Source: Eustoma russellianum
Taxonomy: Eukaryota > Streptophyta > Magnoliopsida > Gentianales > Gentianaceae
DNA: 64,000 nt
Reading direction: 5' to 3'
Assembly (NCBI GenBank): GCA_036186865.1
Contig: AP025067.1
Location: 19,614,055 to 19,678,054, forward strand
Below, one piece after another: positions 1 through 11,756 of the stretch. Position numbers and translations under genes: made by a program. Under the pieces are notes generated by a model, which was not told where the DNA came from, did no database searches, and saw nothing but the letters and a program-made list of their open reading frames with translations. How positions within the stretch are numbered: the stretch's first letter is position 1; the number at the start of each line of letters is the position of its first letter.

Positions 1-944
1 ATATGCTAAAAACAACTTAAGCTAGACACAACAAAACATTAGTACTCGGCTTGAAAAACAGAAAGTTTGCCAGAGGTTCCTTGCTTCTTTCTGAGTTTTA
101 ATGGATTATGAACTTCAAACAAACTCTACCACATCATATTTAAACATGTGATGCACAAACACTCAGCTATTTAGGATCATTCTTCAACTCAATAAACCCA
201 TCTAGAACCATGGATGAAGATGCAAAACGTTCCAAGAACACCAAGCATGCAATCAGTCCAGATTTCGGCCAAGCAAGTGACTCAACTTCAGCAAATGGTC
301 TCAACTTGTTTGGACAAGTCTAAACCCTTCCAAAAAAATATCCATCCCAAGTTATAGAAGCAATACAATCAAGTTATGATTCAAAAACTTGAAGGGAATC
401 AAAGGATGCAAATGAAAAACTGAAAACAGTTTTTGGTGCAAAAATTTTTGCTTTTTCTGTATAATCAGATTTTTGTTTGTACAATGACCTAACTAGTTTA
501 AATAAGTCAAACAAGGCTTCTAAGGGAAGATACAAGTGTGTGTGGTCTAATAGGAGCAAAGAAAGAAGTTTAGACAAACTACAACTTGGAATAGAAATGA
601 TTGGTTCAGCACTTCTCTTCTCGACTGAACATTCCCTTTGTTTTGCAAGTTGTTTTTGCATTTGATCTGTTATTGATTTAGCTCTTCCCTGCTTTGGAAT
701 ATTATTTGACACGTCCTTGATGAGTTGGATAGGTCTCTTGCAGATGATTGGTTGAGATACCCTCTTGATCAATCAAGAAAACAAAATATGTCCAGATTTG
801 ACCCCTGAATTGTTTTGTAATATAACTTTATCTTTCAATCAGAATCAGCTCTTATACATCAAATGAAAGTTGTAGATCGTTTCCTATAGATGTCTATAGA
901 TACCAAAATGACGTCGTTTGGAGCTGAAATGAGTTTGTTACCCT
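1..944. other. Unassigned repeat-derived sequence
   Basis: I see no supportable gene here. A 132-residue minus-strand reading frame (374-772) contains a basic stretch, GRAKSITDQMQKQ, that faintly recalls the basic tail of plant Ty3/gypsy polyproteins. It has no retroviral domain, so I leave it uncalled. The stretch leads directly into a tandem duplication typical of degraded LTR or untranslated retroelement sequence. Confidence 0.3.
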
Positions 945-1670
945 AGTTTGAAGTTGACCTACTTCCGGGTGTCTATGTCTGAAGATGTTGAGTCAGCGTC
1001 TAGGTTGCTTGCAACGATTGTGTCGCTTGATACAAGCCTTTTCTAGGACAGTGTTGGGCATCATCATTGTAGCTTATCCTCTTATCTTTCATCTCCAACT
1101 AGAAGCAAGCCAATTGGTGTTGTGGTTAATGAGTTATGGCTGAAATACTAAGAGGGTGTCAACCTGCCTGCTTGCCCTTTCAATTCAGCTTTGTGTTTGA
1201 ACGTTTGGCATGGTTCCAATCAAGCTTCCTTGACCTAAAAACAACTCAAACACATCCAAGAACAACACATACACTATATAAAACATGTCTTAATGTGTGT
1301 TAATGCCCGTTTGGAGTTGACCTGCTTCCGGGTGTCTATGTCTGTAGCTACTGAGTCAGCATCCAGGTTACTTGCAACGATTGTGTAGCTTGATACAGGC
1401 CTTTTCTAGGAAAGCGTTTGGCATCAACATTGTATCTTATCCTCTTAGATTTCACCTCCAACTGGAATCATGTGAATTGGAGTTGGCTGATGAGTTATGG
1501 CTAAAATACTAAGAGGGTGTAAACCTGCCAGCTTGCCTTTTCAATTCAGCTTTGTGTTTGAACGTTTGGCATAGTTCCAATCAAGCTTCCTTGACCTAAA
1601 AACAACTCAAACAGATCCAATAAAAACACATACACTATATAAAACATGTCTTAATGTGTGTTAGTGATGA
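945..1670. repeat. Two-copy direct tandem duplication, period about 363 bp
   Basis: The block starting near 945 (key string CTTCCGGGTGTCTATGTCTG at about 962) recurs near 1325 with the same order of landmarks: TGAGTCAGC, TTGCAACGATTGTG, AGGCCTTTTCTAGGA, then a shared end CACTATATAAAACATGTC. The copies differ by scattered substitutions, so the duplication is old. It lies just upstream of a possible gypsy polyprotein tail and is probably part of the untranslated region of a decayed LTR element. Confidence 0.75.
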
Positions 1671-1857
1671 GCCTCATCCAAGCCAAGAAGAACCAACAAC
1701 AGTAAGAGGTACACCAATGCAAGAAAAAGGTCCTATAACAAGGAGCATGGCCAAGAAATTGATGCATGAAGTGGGAACCTTTCTTTACAAGCATGTTGAG
1801 GATGAACCAAGTCAATATAGCCTCCATTGGATCCATTTGCTACAAGCTTTAATTTAG
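1660..1857 (+). pseudogene. Possible C-terminal tail of a Ty3/gypsy polyprotein
   Basis: A short open frame contains the basic motif GPITRSMAKKLM followed by an acidic segment and a stop at 1855-1857. Plant Ty3/gypsy polyproteins often have a tail of the type PxTRSxAKxL near a terminus, which is the only basis for this call. No protease, reverse transcriptase or integrase motif is joined to it. The frame opens inside the tail of the tandem duplication, so the upstream coding part is missing. It could equally be a chance reading frame in LTR-derived sequence. Confidence 0.3.
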
Positions 1858-1860
1858 TTT

Positions 1861-4399
1861 TGAACCATGTTGTAATATATTAGGTAATCTTGTGTGTATC
1901 GTTCATATTGTTGAGTGCTTAGCTTTCTTTCCTTTATAAGTTTTTGTAAACTAACTAGACATGTCCTAGTATGCTGTATATGTTGTTTGGTGTATTTTTG
2001 AACTGATTTAAAGTTAATGGAACCAAGAATGAAGCCATGGCATAAAGCAAACACAAAGCTGAAATAGATGGACAAGACCAGACTGGAGCAGTGTTTGTAT
2101 TACAACTATATCTCATCAACCACAGCTTGGATTCTTCTTGATTCTAGTTGGATCCAAAAGCTAAGCCATTAAACTACAATTTTACTGTTTTGCACTTTCT
2201 AATAATCCTTCATTATCAAGCTCAAAAAACACCATAAAGTTGAAGTTGCTGAATCCGCGTCAAAGGCCCTTTCCTGGAAGCAGTTGAAACTTCGACACAT
2301 CATATGTCCTTCATCCAAGCTCCAAATCGGATGATTCAAAAGCCCAAATTCAAGTTCAGCTCGTGATCTACAACATTGAAAAAGAACCCAAGAGAAAATT
2401 TGACTTCTAGAAGGGTCTAACAATCAGTCTACCGAAAGGAGTGATTTCAGCCTGAAATTTAGAATTTTTGTCTACCTTTTGAAGACCATACTTTTTTTCC
2501 ATTTTACCTTGCCCAAAAACGTGTGAAACAAAGGTCTTATGACCAAGGCCCTTGTCTATCATTATATTCTTGCCTAGGAGATATATTAGGGTAGTTGTTC
2601 TTTTATTTAAAGGATGACAAAGTCCTTGTACAAACAGAATTTTGAAAATATATTTTTCATATTAAGCTTTCAAGCTTGGTTCTTGCTTTTCCCTTGAATC
2701 TAGGCTAGATTCCCTTCAAGAACTGAACAATCTTGATTGTATACTCATTATACTTAGGAGAGATATGACCTAAGAGGGTTAATTCTTGCTTGGGCTGAGT
2801 TGAAATCACTTATGAGTTATTCAAACATATATACGGCTAAACATTTTGGTTTCGGAGGAAGGTGAGCTTGAAGCTTGTTGTGCAATCATCCAAATCTGAT
2901 TGTGGAGTTGTATTTGAGTTAAAGTCCTTCTTCGTATTCAAGTCGTTCATCAGAGGAACGAGAGCCTCCCATGTCCGCATCAAGTAGTATCAATGCGAAG
3001 GTTGCTTTAACTCACCTATCTTTAAATTCCGTCAAATTTTCGTTTGTTCTTCTTGTTCTCATCTCTAGTGTCATTCAATCTACCCTTAAGGAGGTTGAAT
3101 ACCTTTGTTGTGTCTTCATTTCAGTTTTCTTTGCCCCTAAATCTGAAAGTTACAAAGAAAATATGTTTCTCTTTGAAATTCAGTTGTGTGCATCTCCTAA
3201 ATTCCAAAGTTGTTAAATCTTATCAAAGTTAAAAGCTTACTGTGCAACTTGGAGAAATAAGATTGGTGGACAAATGCTTCAAGGTTGGCTGAACCTTTGA
3301 CATAACTTGATGGTATAAGGTTGGAGGACTATTAGACAATTGAGACACAACAAAAGCCTTGGAACTAAAGGGAAAGTATACGGTTAAAAGGTTGATATGG
3401 CATGCTTCAACATTGGCTGAACGTTATACTTACTTTGGTTGTATTTCAATTGTTTAAATGCTTTCTTGGACTTAAGTTCTTCATTTAGAAGCTATTTCTG
3501 CTTTATTTATGTTCAGTCCAAAGCTTACATTGCTACCAAAGTCTTTTACTCATCTTGTTGTAATCGAAGCTCTTAGCTTGCATTAAGACTTTGTGTATAC
3601 TTGATTGTTTGTAATTGTGAACTTACATTGCATATTAAGTGTTCCAATCTGCTTAGCCATCTTCCATCAGAAGGAAAGATAAACCTTGTTCACTTTGAGC
3701 CAAAGAAACAACGGTTAAAACCAAAAGAGGCTAAACAAAGAAAATCCTATGTATACATTTGCCTAGCTGAAATTATAACAAGTTGTACCAAAAAGCCAAA
3801 AGAAAAGAAAGATCATTCCTTCCTAAATCAGATTCAAAAGGGACGGTTTAGCAAAATCGTCATCAAAAAAAAGTTCCTCACCCCTCACGTGTACATTTTC
3901 CCAAGAAAACCGAAGGTGTACTTTGAACACTTGGTTGCCTCTATCTTCACTTCTTACATTCATTAAGTTGCATAAGGCTTAAGGTAAGTTAAGGATTGCC
4001 CAGGGCAACCCTTAAGCTTTTTTGACTCAGCCTACAACATCAGTATTGGTTTCTATCTTTCTTGAATCTTAGATAGTCCAAGTTTGGTGTTTATTCAATT
4101 AGTATTGTGTGGAAGTGGAAAGACTTGTGGAAGCGTTTGTGTTGTGGGAAGTATTGAAGACTTGTTGGGATATATAATCATTGGTTGTTTGTTTTGATTG
4201 GCTCTAACATGAGATTCTACCAAGAACACAAAGAAGGATTGGGTGAACATACACATGAGAGAAAGAGAGCAAAGAGTTGTTTGAACTAACATAACAAACT
4301 CTCTTCCGTCTTTGTGCTTGTTTTTCTTTTCTTGTTGTTTTCAAGAAAACATCGCTGAATCACAAAAAACCCGAACAGACCCCTCCTACTACCCCTACC
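1861..4399. other. Degraded LTR-like sequence, no gene recognised
   Basis: About 2.5 kb without a supportable coding region. Parts have the look of LTR or leader sequence of an old plant LTR retrotransposon lying between a possible polyprotein tail and a possible gag start in the same orientation. The 121-residue lysine-rich frame at 3601-3966 has no recognisable motif. I could not place LTR ends, a primer-binding site or a target duplication. Confidence 0.3.
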
Positions 4400-4562
4400 A
4401 TGCCACAAGGTTCTATGACCATGGAATCGTTGCATCAAATGATGTCTAGCCTAGTCCATGCGTTTGGTTGCATGAAAAGTGACATTGAGGATCTCAAACA
4501 TAACGTTGGTCAGCAAACCAAAGGAAAAAGTGCAACTCAAGAAAGAAGAGAATCACTTTCGT
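4400..4562 (+). pseudogene. Possible truncated gag N-terminus of an LTR retrotransposon
   Basis: An ATG at 4400 opens about 54 codons starting MPQGSMTMESLHQMM and rich in helix-forming residues. It has the look of a gypsy-type Gag start after an untranslated leader. The frame is cut at about 4560, where LTR-family sequence begins. No zinc knuckle or capsid motif is present because the rest is gone. The call rests on composition and context only. Confidence 0.25.
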
Positions 4563-5541
4563 ATGTATTGAATATGTAAAATGTGTCTAGATACATGTTA
4601 CATGTCATACCAAAAACGTTCCATGTCTTGTGTTCGTAGAAAACCGAATTTTTGACTTTTGTCGATTACACGATTTTTCTCCGATTAAATTCCAACTTTT
4701 TGCACATGTTATATATATTATGTCACACATAATATACATAAAATAACTTGAATATTCAGCTCTAATGGCTGAGTAAAGTTGGCGCCCACATGTGCTTAAA
4801 ATGTGAATTTGGAATCTCCACAATTTAGCCTTAATTGGGGGTGATTTGTGTGTGCCAACATGGAATGAATTTATGGCTGAGTGTACCATGTTAGCCACGA
4901 AATTTGTGTCCATTTTTGAAGTGTGGGGGCTGGCCATCTATATATGGCAAGTACGTGACATGTTGGCGAAGTTTCGGTAGTCACTCGATACAACTTTTTT
5001 TGGTTTACAACCTTGTAACGTGTCGTAATAATTTTGTCATCACCATGACTTATATCATATGATATAAGACCTGAATATACTCATAAATATGAGGAAAGTA
5101 TAGTGGTGTGACGTTGACGTACGTTCGTAATATATATAACGTGTTGGTAGCACGTTGGAATATACATGTATTGCGCCTTTAAAAAATCTGAATGTATACA
5201 TAAATATATATAAAACGTGTGATATAATGAGGAGAGGAGACTTCTATTTCCATGTTTGTTTCCGTCATGCCTTCTCCAAATATATCTCCATTTAATGAAC
5301 TGCTTAGTTCATTTTACTAAGTACTTCGCTTAATGAACTAGTTTAGTTCATTAATAATGGCATCTGAAAATAGTTCAAACACAACAAATGTTTGCCATTT
5401 GATGTAAGCTTTAAAGCTTCATGGCTTGTTAGTACGGCAACATTATATATAAAGTATATAAGGCAAGTTTGTCGCAAAAACGTATCAAGTCATAAATTGT
5501 GTCATGCATTTTTGTGAATCACTCAAACTCTTTTATCAACA
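4562..5541 (-). mobile_element. Sirevirus-type LTR fragment A (U3-side third)
   Basis: This 980-bp block aligns by eye, with moderate divergence, to positions 17150-18179 of the well-preserved LTR1 in this window. It has the same order of landmarks: GTGTCTAGATAC, CGTAGAAAACCGAATTTT, the 20-bp palindrome CTTATATCATATGATATAAG (5049-5068), paired TTAATGAACTA/TAGTTCATTAA elements, and the terminal AATCACTCAAA...CA. The first 2 kb of the LTR (U5 side) is missing. No polypurine tract follows the end. Instead a second partial LTR (fragment B) starts at once, so this is a truncated, rearranged remnant. Confidence 0.7.
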
Positions 5542-5945
5542 GTATGTTCGTAGAAAACCTAATTTTCGACTTTTGTCGATTGCGCTATTTTTCCCCGGTT
5601 AATTTCAAACTTCTTGCACATGTAATATATATTATCTCACACATAATATACATAGAATAAAATATATATACAGCTAATGTGGCTAGAGAAAAACGTCCAT
5701 GTGCCAAAAATGGATTGGAATTTGAAATCTCCACAAATTTAGTAAATTGTGGGTGATTTGTGTGTGCCAACATGGAATGGCTTAGTGGCTGTTTGTAACA
5801 TGTGAGGCACAAACTTTTTAGCCATTTTTGATGGATATGGGCTGACCATCTTTACATGGCAAGTACGTGACATGTCGGTCAAGTTTTGATAGTCACCCGA
5901 TACAACAATTTTTTGGTTTATGACCTTGTAACATGCCGTTATAAT
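5542..5945 (-). mobile_element. Sirevirus-type LTR fragment B, part 1
   Basis: This starts at the sequence corresponding to position 17215 of LTR1 (TGTTCGTAGAAAACC) and runs to the LINE insertion point. It is a second, independently diverged copy of the same LTR portion as fragment A, head to tail with it. It resumes after the LINE at 11216. Its last 15 bases (5931-5945) are the left target-site duplication of the LINE. Confidence 0.7.
5931..5945. repeat. Left target-site duplication of LINE 1
   Basis: ACATGCCGTTATAAT is matched by ACATGTCGTTATAAT at 11201-11215, with one C/T difference. The right copy directly follows the element's poly-A. A duplication of about 15 bp is typical of target-primed reverse transcription by L1-type elements. 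Confidence 0.88.
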
Positions 5946-5955
5946 ATAATGAAGA

Positions 5956-7323
5956 ATGGATTCTCTCTCTTCAATTTCTCTCTCTACACAAAATACTCTA
6001 GAAAAAATCACATCGGAGAGGAAAAACACAGCGGTGGAGCTGCAGACCACCGTGAAATTGGCGACGGAAGGAAGACGAGGAGGTACAAATGATGGTAAAA
6101 TGGAGATACCAGCATGCGAGACAAGCTGGGCAAGAAGGCTGGCTGATTCGGTGAAGAATACAAATGTGGAAACTCGACGCCTGAGATTCAAACCGATGAT
6201 GGAGTTTGAAGGAAAACCTATGCCTAAAATACAATCTACGGATGTTGCGAAAGCGGTGGAAAAGTGGAAATTCTCTGCAATAGGATACGTGTTGGGAATG
6301 GACCCGCCATATCAAGCGATGAAGAGTTTTACGGATGCAAGGTGGGGATCGAAAGGATTGATAGAGATGCAACGGCTGCATGGAGGTATGTTTATGATCA
6401 GATTCCAGAGTGAGGAGAGCTTGAAGGAAGCACTAGAAGACTCACCCATAAACTTTGGAAATAAAATGTTTCTATTGAAGCCTTGGGACGAGGGGCGAAA
6501 TTTGCGAAAGGAGGAGGCTAGATCTGTGCCAATTTGGGTGCGGCTGCCAGGGTTAGGGGTGCAGTACTATGAGCCAGATGCCTTAGAAAAGATAGTAAGT
6601 GCAATAGGGAACACCCTGTATGCAGATCAAAGGACAATAGAACAAGAGAGGATTGCCTTTGCGAGAGTCTGTGTAGAAGTGACTGTTGGGGAAAGAATAC
6701 CAGATACAATTGAATTTATGAATGAGAGAGATGAAGTGGTGGAGCAGGCTGTCCAAATAGAATGGATTCCAGGCCAATGCAGTGAGTGCAAAGTATTTGG
6801 GCATAGTGATGCAACTTGTCCTAAAAGTGTTCGAGAAAAGGGCAAAGAGAGAAATGTAGAATACAAGGCTACAGGGCAAAATTTCCTATTAGGAGAGAAT
6901 AACAGCATTGTCTCGGGTAGATACAAAGATAGTAAGAGGGAGGAGGAAGGAGAGAAGGCAGGTGGAAGTGCAAGCCAGGATGGAACTAGAAAGGTAGGAA
7001 CCAGTGAGCTGGAGGGATTGGAGACTCCATATTGGGCTCCTGTTCTCACGCCTGTTGGAGGAAAGTGGCAAGTGGTGATTGAAGGGATGCATATGGAAGC
7101 TCTCAGCTTGCCAGCGGCACCTGAATGTCCCAAGGGAGAGAACGTGATCGAAAAAATGGAGGAGAATAAAAATGGAAACATGATAGATGATATTGAAAAC
7201 AATGAGCAAATAGAGAAGACAGATGTAGACAGCTTTGAGTCCGAATCCCAAGAAGAAAATGAAGAAAAAAATTACCCAACAAGGGGAAGAAGAAATGCAG
7301 AAATTAGTGGGGAAAAGCAATAA
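5956..7323 (+). CDS. LINE ORF1 protein (DUF4283-like, CCHC zinc knuckle)
   Basis: This is an intact 455-residue frame. The middle part (about residues 80-270), with KWKFSAIGYVLG, a KPWDEGRN segment and VPIWVRLPGL, matches the DUF4283-type RNA-associated domain of plant LINE ORF1 proteins. A CCHC knuckle of form CX2CX4HX4C follows at residues 275-288 (C275, C278, H283, C288). The C-terminal third is charged and low in complexity, with runs of Glu and Lys. The protein is expected to bind element RNA in a ribonucleoprotein. The ATG at 5956 is chosen because it lies just inside the element and opens the whole frame. It is followed after 54 bases by the ORF2 start. The frame is intact although ORF2 is broken. 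Confidence 0.88.
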   Translation: MDSLSSISLSTQNTLEKITSERKNTAVELQTTVKLATEGRRGGTNDGKMEIPACETSWARRLADSVKNTNVETRRLRFKPMMEFEGKPMPKIQSTDVAKAVEKWKFSAIGYVLGMDPPYQAMKSFTDARWGSKGLIEMQRLHGGMFMIRFQSEESLKEALEDSPINFGNKMFLLKPWDEGRNLRKEEARSVPIWVRLPGLGVQYYEPDALEKIVSAIGNTLYADQRTIEQERIAFARVCVEVTVGERIPDTIEFMNERDEVVEQAVQIEWIPGQCSECKVFGHSDATCPKSVREKGKERNVEYKATGQNFLLGENNSIVSGRYKDSKREEEGEKAGGSASQDGTRKVGTSELEGLETPYWAPVLTPVGGKWQVVIEGMHMEALSLPAAPECPKGENVIEKMEENKNGNMIDDIENNEQIEKTDVDSFESESQEENEEKNYPTRGRRNAEISGEKQ

Positions 7324-7377
7324 AAAAGGGAGAGTGCAGAAGAAGAAGAAGGGGAGGAAGAAAAGACAATTCTTCAT

Positions 7378-10300
7378 ATGAAAATCTCAAATTGGAATGT
7401 TAGGGGTCTAAATGATCTGTGAAGCAATATGAGGTGCGACAGTTCCTCATTCGAAATAACATAGACATTATGGGGTTAGTAGAAACCAAGGTACGGTTTA
7501 ATAAAGTGGAAAAGTAGCAAAAAATGTGTTTACAGGATGGCAATACAAACATAATATAGAGAAATGGGTAATACCACGGATTTGGTGTGGATGGAATCCA
7601 GGTATAGTGCAAGGGACGATATTGGCAAACCATAGTCAATGTCTAACCTTAGAGATGACAATCAGGAAGACTCAACAAACCTTTATCCTGTCAGTGGTGT
7701 ATGGTGAAAACAGAAGGGAAGAAAGAATTCATCTATGGGAGCATATAAAGCAGTTAAGCCAAAGGTTTGCAAGGAAGCCGTGGACATTAATGGGAGACTT
7801 CAATGATGTCCTAAAAAATGAGGAGAGACTGGGAGGAAGGCTAGTTGATAATCAAGCAGTGATAGAGTTCCAAGAATGCCTAGAGGCAACAGACCTGCTA
7901 GATGTACCAGGCCGGGGAATGACATATACATGGAATAACAGACGCGAAGGTGAGGACAGAATATACTCCAAGATTGACAGAGTATTGGTAACAGAGGAGT
8001 GGAAGAACGAGTTTAAATACTTTCAACTAGATTTCTTAAGTAACCTGACATCGGACCACACACCAGCGGTGCTATTTCTAGCAGATAGGAGAGGGGGACC
8101 CAAACCGTTCCAATTTAGCTAAAATATGATGCAATGCAGAGGCTTTAAGGATGTAGTAAATGGCATATGGCAGGAAGAAGTGGAAGGAGCCCCAAACCCA
8201 CTAAAGAGGCTCAAGGTGAAACTGAAGAAGTTGAAGGCCCCGTTGATAAAAATGAGAAATGAGCAACTACGTAGCATTTCACAGAGAGTTGAAGTAGCGA
8301 GGCAAGCTTTAACGACCACGCAGAAGGAACTTATGCAAAAACCATGGGACACTATGCTGCATCAGATAGAGAAAAATGAATTGGAGCAGTATGCAAAGCT
8401 GCTGGCAGCGGAGGAGACACACTACAAAGAGAAAGCGCGGATAAGATGGCTCAGAGAGGGGGATCACAACACCAGATTCTTTCATAGGAAGCTTAAAGCA
8501 CACCAGGTCCGTAACTACATACTACGGTTGCAAACTGATGATGGGGCTTGGGTGGAGGAAGTCCAAGACGTAAAAGTAGAAATTCTCAAATTTTATGAGC
8601 AGCTATTTACAGAGAAGGGGGACTACGGCCCAACAATTTTAGAGGGGTTAAAGCTGGGGAGGATCACAGACAGTCAAAAGGAGGGTCTTGAGGCAGAGAT
8701 AACTGGAGAGGAGATCAGGAAGGCAGTGTTCTTAACGAAAGATGATAGGGCACCTGGACCAGATGTATTTACCACAGAATTTTTTAAGCAAAATTGGGAG
8801 ATAGTGGGGGAGGAAGTCATACAAGGTGTAAAATGGTTTTTTCAAACGTACCAAATGCCAAGAGGTATCAATGCCACGTCTATTACCCTCATTCCAAAGA
8901 AGCCAGATGCTGTGAGGGTAAAGGATTTTCGACCAATAGCATGTTGCAATGTAATCTACAAAGCTATCACGAAGCTTCTTACTACTAGGTTAAGACTAGT
9001 GCTGCAAAACATAATAAGTAGCAATCAGGGTGCTTTCATGGAGGATAGACTGATAGAAGAGAATATATGGCTGATGCATGATATAGTGAAGGGATACAAG
9101 GTAGATGGAGGTCAGCCACGATGCGCAATAAAAATAGACATTATGAAGGCATATGATACTGTTAGATGGGGTTTCCTAATAAGAGTCCTGAAAGTGATGA
9201 ATTTCCCAGACAAATTTGTTGAATGGATTTGGCAGTGCATCACAACGGCAACGTTTTCTGTAAACATAAATGGTGAGCTGACTGGCTTTTTTGCATCTCA
9301 GTGTGGGCTAAGACAGGGGGATCCAATATCTCCCTATCTTTTTCTTATTGTGATGGAAGTCTTTAGCAAAATGCTGTAAAAGGGCTTTGAAGAGGGTAAG
9401 ATGAAGTACCATCCCCGATGTGAGAAACTAAAAGTGTCATCACTTGTATTTGCGGATGATCTATTCATCCTGGCAAGAGCTGAAAGCAGCACGCTGAAGG
9501 AAATTCGAGAGTGTCTACAGAGCTTTGGGAGTATGTCAGGCCTATGTCCAAACAACAAAAAAAAGATCTATCTACTTAGAGGGATGTAAGTAGGAGGACA
9601 TTCTGGGCTTGATCAGTGAAATAGGAGTGCCACAAGACAACCTACCTGTGTGATACTTAGGAGTGCCACTGATCACTTCGCGGCTGAAAGCTACAGACTG
9701 CCATCCTTTGTTGGACAAAATTCTGAGCAGAATTAATGCATGGGGAAACATAAGGCTCACCTACGGAGGACGATTGCAACTAATAAAATCAGTTGCCCTG
9801 AGCATCCAATCTTATTGGTCTAGTATCTATCTCATCCCAACAAAAGTATTGAAGCAAATTGGAAGAATATTGTCACAGTTTCTTTGGAAAGGAAAGATGG
9901 GGCATAAAGGAGGGGTGAAAATTGGATGGAACCAGATATGTACAAGCAGTGAAAGAGGAGGACTGGATATCCCAAATCTGTTTCATCTAAACAGTGCATA
10001 TTTGATGAAAAACTTATGGAATATAAATATGCTTAAAGAGTCATTGTGGATAAAGTGGATACACCAAGTGATTTTGAGGGGCAGCAAGATATGGGCATAC
10101 ACAACGAAGACAACTGACTCGTGGTTAGTGAAAAAGCTGATGGAGCACCGCAAACTGTTGCAGGAGCGTACAACTAGTGTAATAGGGAATGGAAGAAATA
10201 CTTCTTTTTTCCATTCAAGGTGGCATCATTTAGGGGTCCTGCACAATATAGAAGGGAGCCAGCAACTACAGAAGAGATTACGTATTGAGAAAGATGCAAG

Positions 10301-11045
10301 GATTGCTGACTTAATTATCGAAGGTAAATGGAAATGGGAGAAGGAGACACAACGACTGGATGCACGGTGCAGAGAGTTCATACAGAAGGTTGGTTCACCA
10401 GTTGTCCTAACCACAGAAGAGGATAGGTTGTGTTGGGAGCCTGGAAAAGGGAAAGTATTTAACTTGAGAAGCGCAGTGGAGTCCATGGGGGACAGCTGCC
10501 AGGATGTGGAATGGAAGCAGCATGTATGGTGGAAGAGGCACATTCCAAGGTATGCCTTCATATCATGGTTAGCATATTGGGGCAGATTGCCTACCCTTGA
10601 CAGACTGGTGCAGTGGGGCATAGTACAGGAGAACGTATGTTTGTTGTGCAGAGATCTGATGGAAACAAACGAACACTTATTCTTCACGTGTACATATGCA
10701 CGAAAAGTATGGAGAAGTGTTATGATATTCTGTGGATTGAGAGCAGCACCAGAACAATGGGAGAGGCAAAAGCAGTGGATGAGAAAGCAACCGAGGACAT
10801 GGAGAAGTACATTCCAAAAGGAGATATTCCTCCTTGGGTTATCAGTAACGATATATACGGTGTGGAGAGAACGAAATTTGCGCTGTTTTGAGGCGGTACA
10901 AAGGAAACTTGAAAAACTGAGCATGTCAATAAAAATAGTTATGCGGGCGTATGCGAGTGAATGGAGCAGCGTGAAAAAATCCCGGACAAATTGGCAGTTG
11001 TGTGTAGGCATGGGCATATCCATGAGAATCTTCAATAGGACATGA
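7378..11045 (+). pseudogene. LINE ORF2 (endonuclease-RT), broken
   Basis: ORF2 starts MKISNWNVRGL, the usual endonuclease start, and stops after 14 codons at 7420. Homology continues in other frames: endonuclease motifs GLVETK, LMGDFNDVL, TWNN and SDHTPAVL up to about 8095, then RT motifs KDFRPIACCNVIYK, the KIDIMKAYDTVRW box, GLRQGDPISPYLF and the catalytic FADD (about 9454). The C-terminal zinc-binding domain follows at about 10555-10715 (CLLC...H...C). There are in-frame stops at 8120 (TAA), 9377 (TAA), about 9593 (TAG) and 9652 (TGA), and frame changes near 7420-7525 and 9580. The TGA at 9652 sits where the family normally has Arg (LPVRYLGVPL), as expected from a CGA-to-TGA transition. 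No RNase H domain follows. Confidence 0.92.
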
Positions 11046-11200
11046 TAGGGGAACATGAGAGAGCTTGTAAATATAAATTGGCATATAGTAATGACGTAGG
11101 GAGAATAGGAGAAGAGCATACAGGATGTGGGCATGATGTAAGGGTGTTACCTCCACCTTAAATGAGGATTTTCGTAAATAAAACTGATATTTTAAAAAAA

Positions 11201-11215
11201 ACATGTCGTTATAAT
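11201..11215. repeat. Right target-site duplication of LINE 1
   Basis: ACATGTCGTTATAAT directly follows the A-tract and pairs with 5931-5945 with one mismatch. Confidence 0.88.
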
Positions 11216-11756
11216 TTTGACGTCGCCATGACTTATACCATATGATATAAGACCTGAATATACTCATAAATATAAGGTGTATATAGTGGTGTGACATTGA
11301 CGTACGTTTATAATATATGTGACATGTCGGTGGTACGTCGGAATATAAGTATATAGTGTTTTTGAAAAAAAAAATATGGATATATATATTATATATATAT
11401 GACTTGTGAATTAAAGGGGATGAGGAGACTTTCCACTTCCAATGTGTTGCCATATAGCTTTCTCCAAATATGTCCTCATTTGATGAACTAGTTAGTTCAT
11501 TAACTTAAGCATTTCACTTAATGAACTAGTCTAGTTCATTAATTATGGCACGTGAAAATAGTACAAAGACAAAAAATGTTCGCATATGATGTAAGCTTTA
11601 ACGCTTCATGGCTTGTTAGTACGGCAAAAATATATATAAGCATATAAAGCATGTTTATCACATAAACGTGTCAAGTAATAATTTGTTCATGCATTTCGTA
11701 AGCACATAGCATTTAAATCATGCATTTGTAAATCCCTCAAACTCTTTTTCTCCACA
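11216..11756 (-). mobile_element. Sirevirus-type LTR fragment B, part 2
   Basis: This continues the LTR interrupted at 5945. It contains the palindrome region near 11232-11251 (one base off the consensus), TAATGAACTAG pairs and the terminal TCAAACTC...CTCCACA. No polypurine tract follows at 11757, so the fragment is not attached to an internal region. Confidence 0.7.

Larger units (their letters stand above)
5946..11200 (+). mobile_element. Plant L1-type LINE (LINE 1), near full length
   Basis: The element has ORF1 with a CCHC knuckle, ORF2 with an apurinic-type endonuclease, non-LTR reverse transcriptase and a zinc-binding RT-associated domain, a terminal A-tract (about 11193-11200) and 15-bp flanking duplications. 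Only 10 bases lie between the left duplication and the ORF1 ATG, so the 5' untranslated region is probably truncated. It lies inside a Sirevirus-type LTR fragment that resumes without loss on the right. ORF1 is open but ORF2 has several stops and shifts, so the copy cannot move by itself. Confidence 0.92.

Noticed and set aside
3601..3966. 121-residue lysine-rich reading frame
   Set aside because: No recognisable motif, no clear start signal, and it lies in degraded LTR-like sequence.
10226..11134. 302-residue antisense frame in LINE 1
   Set aside because: It lies opposite the conserved zinc-binding part of ORF2 and reads as a shadow, with no domain of its own.
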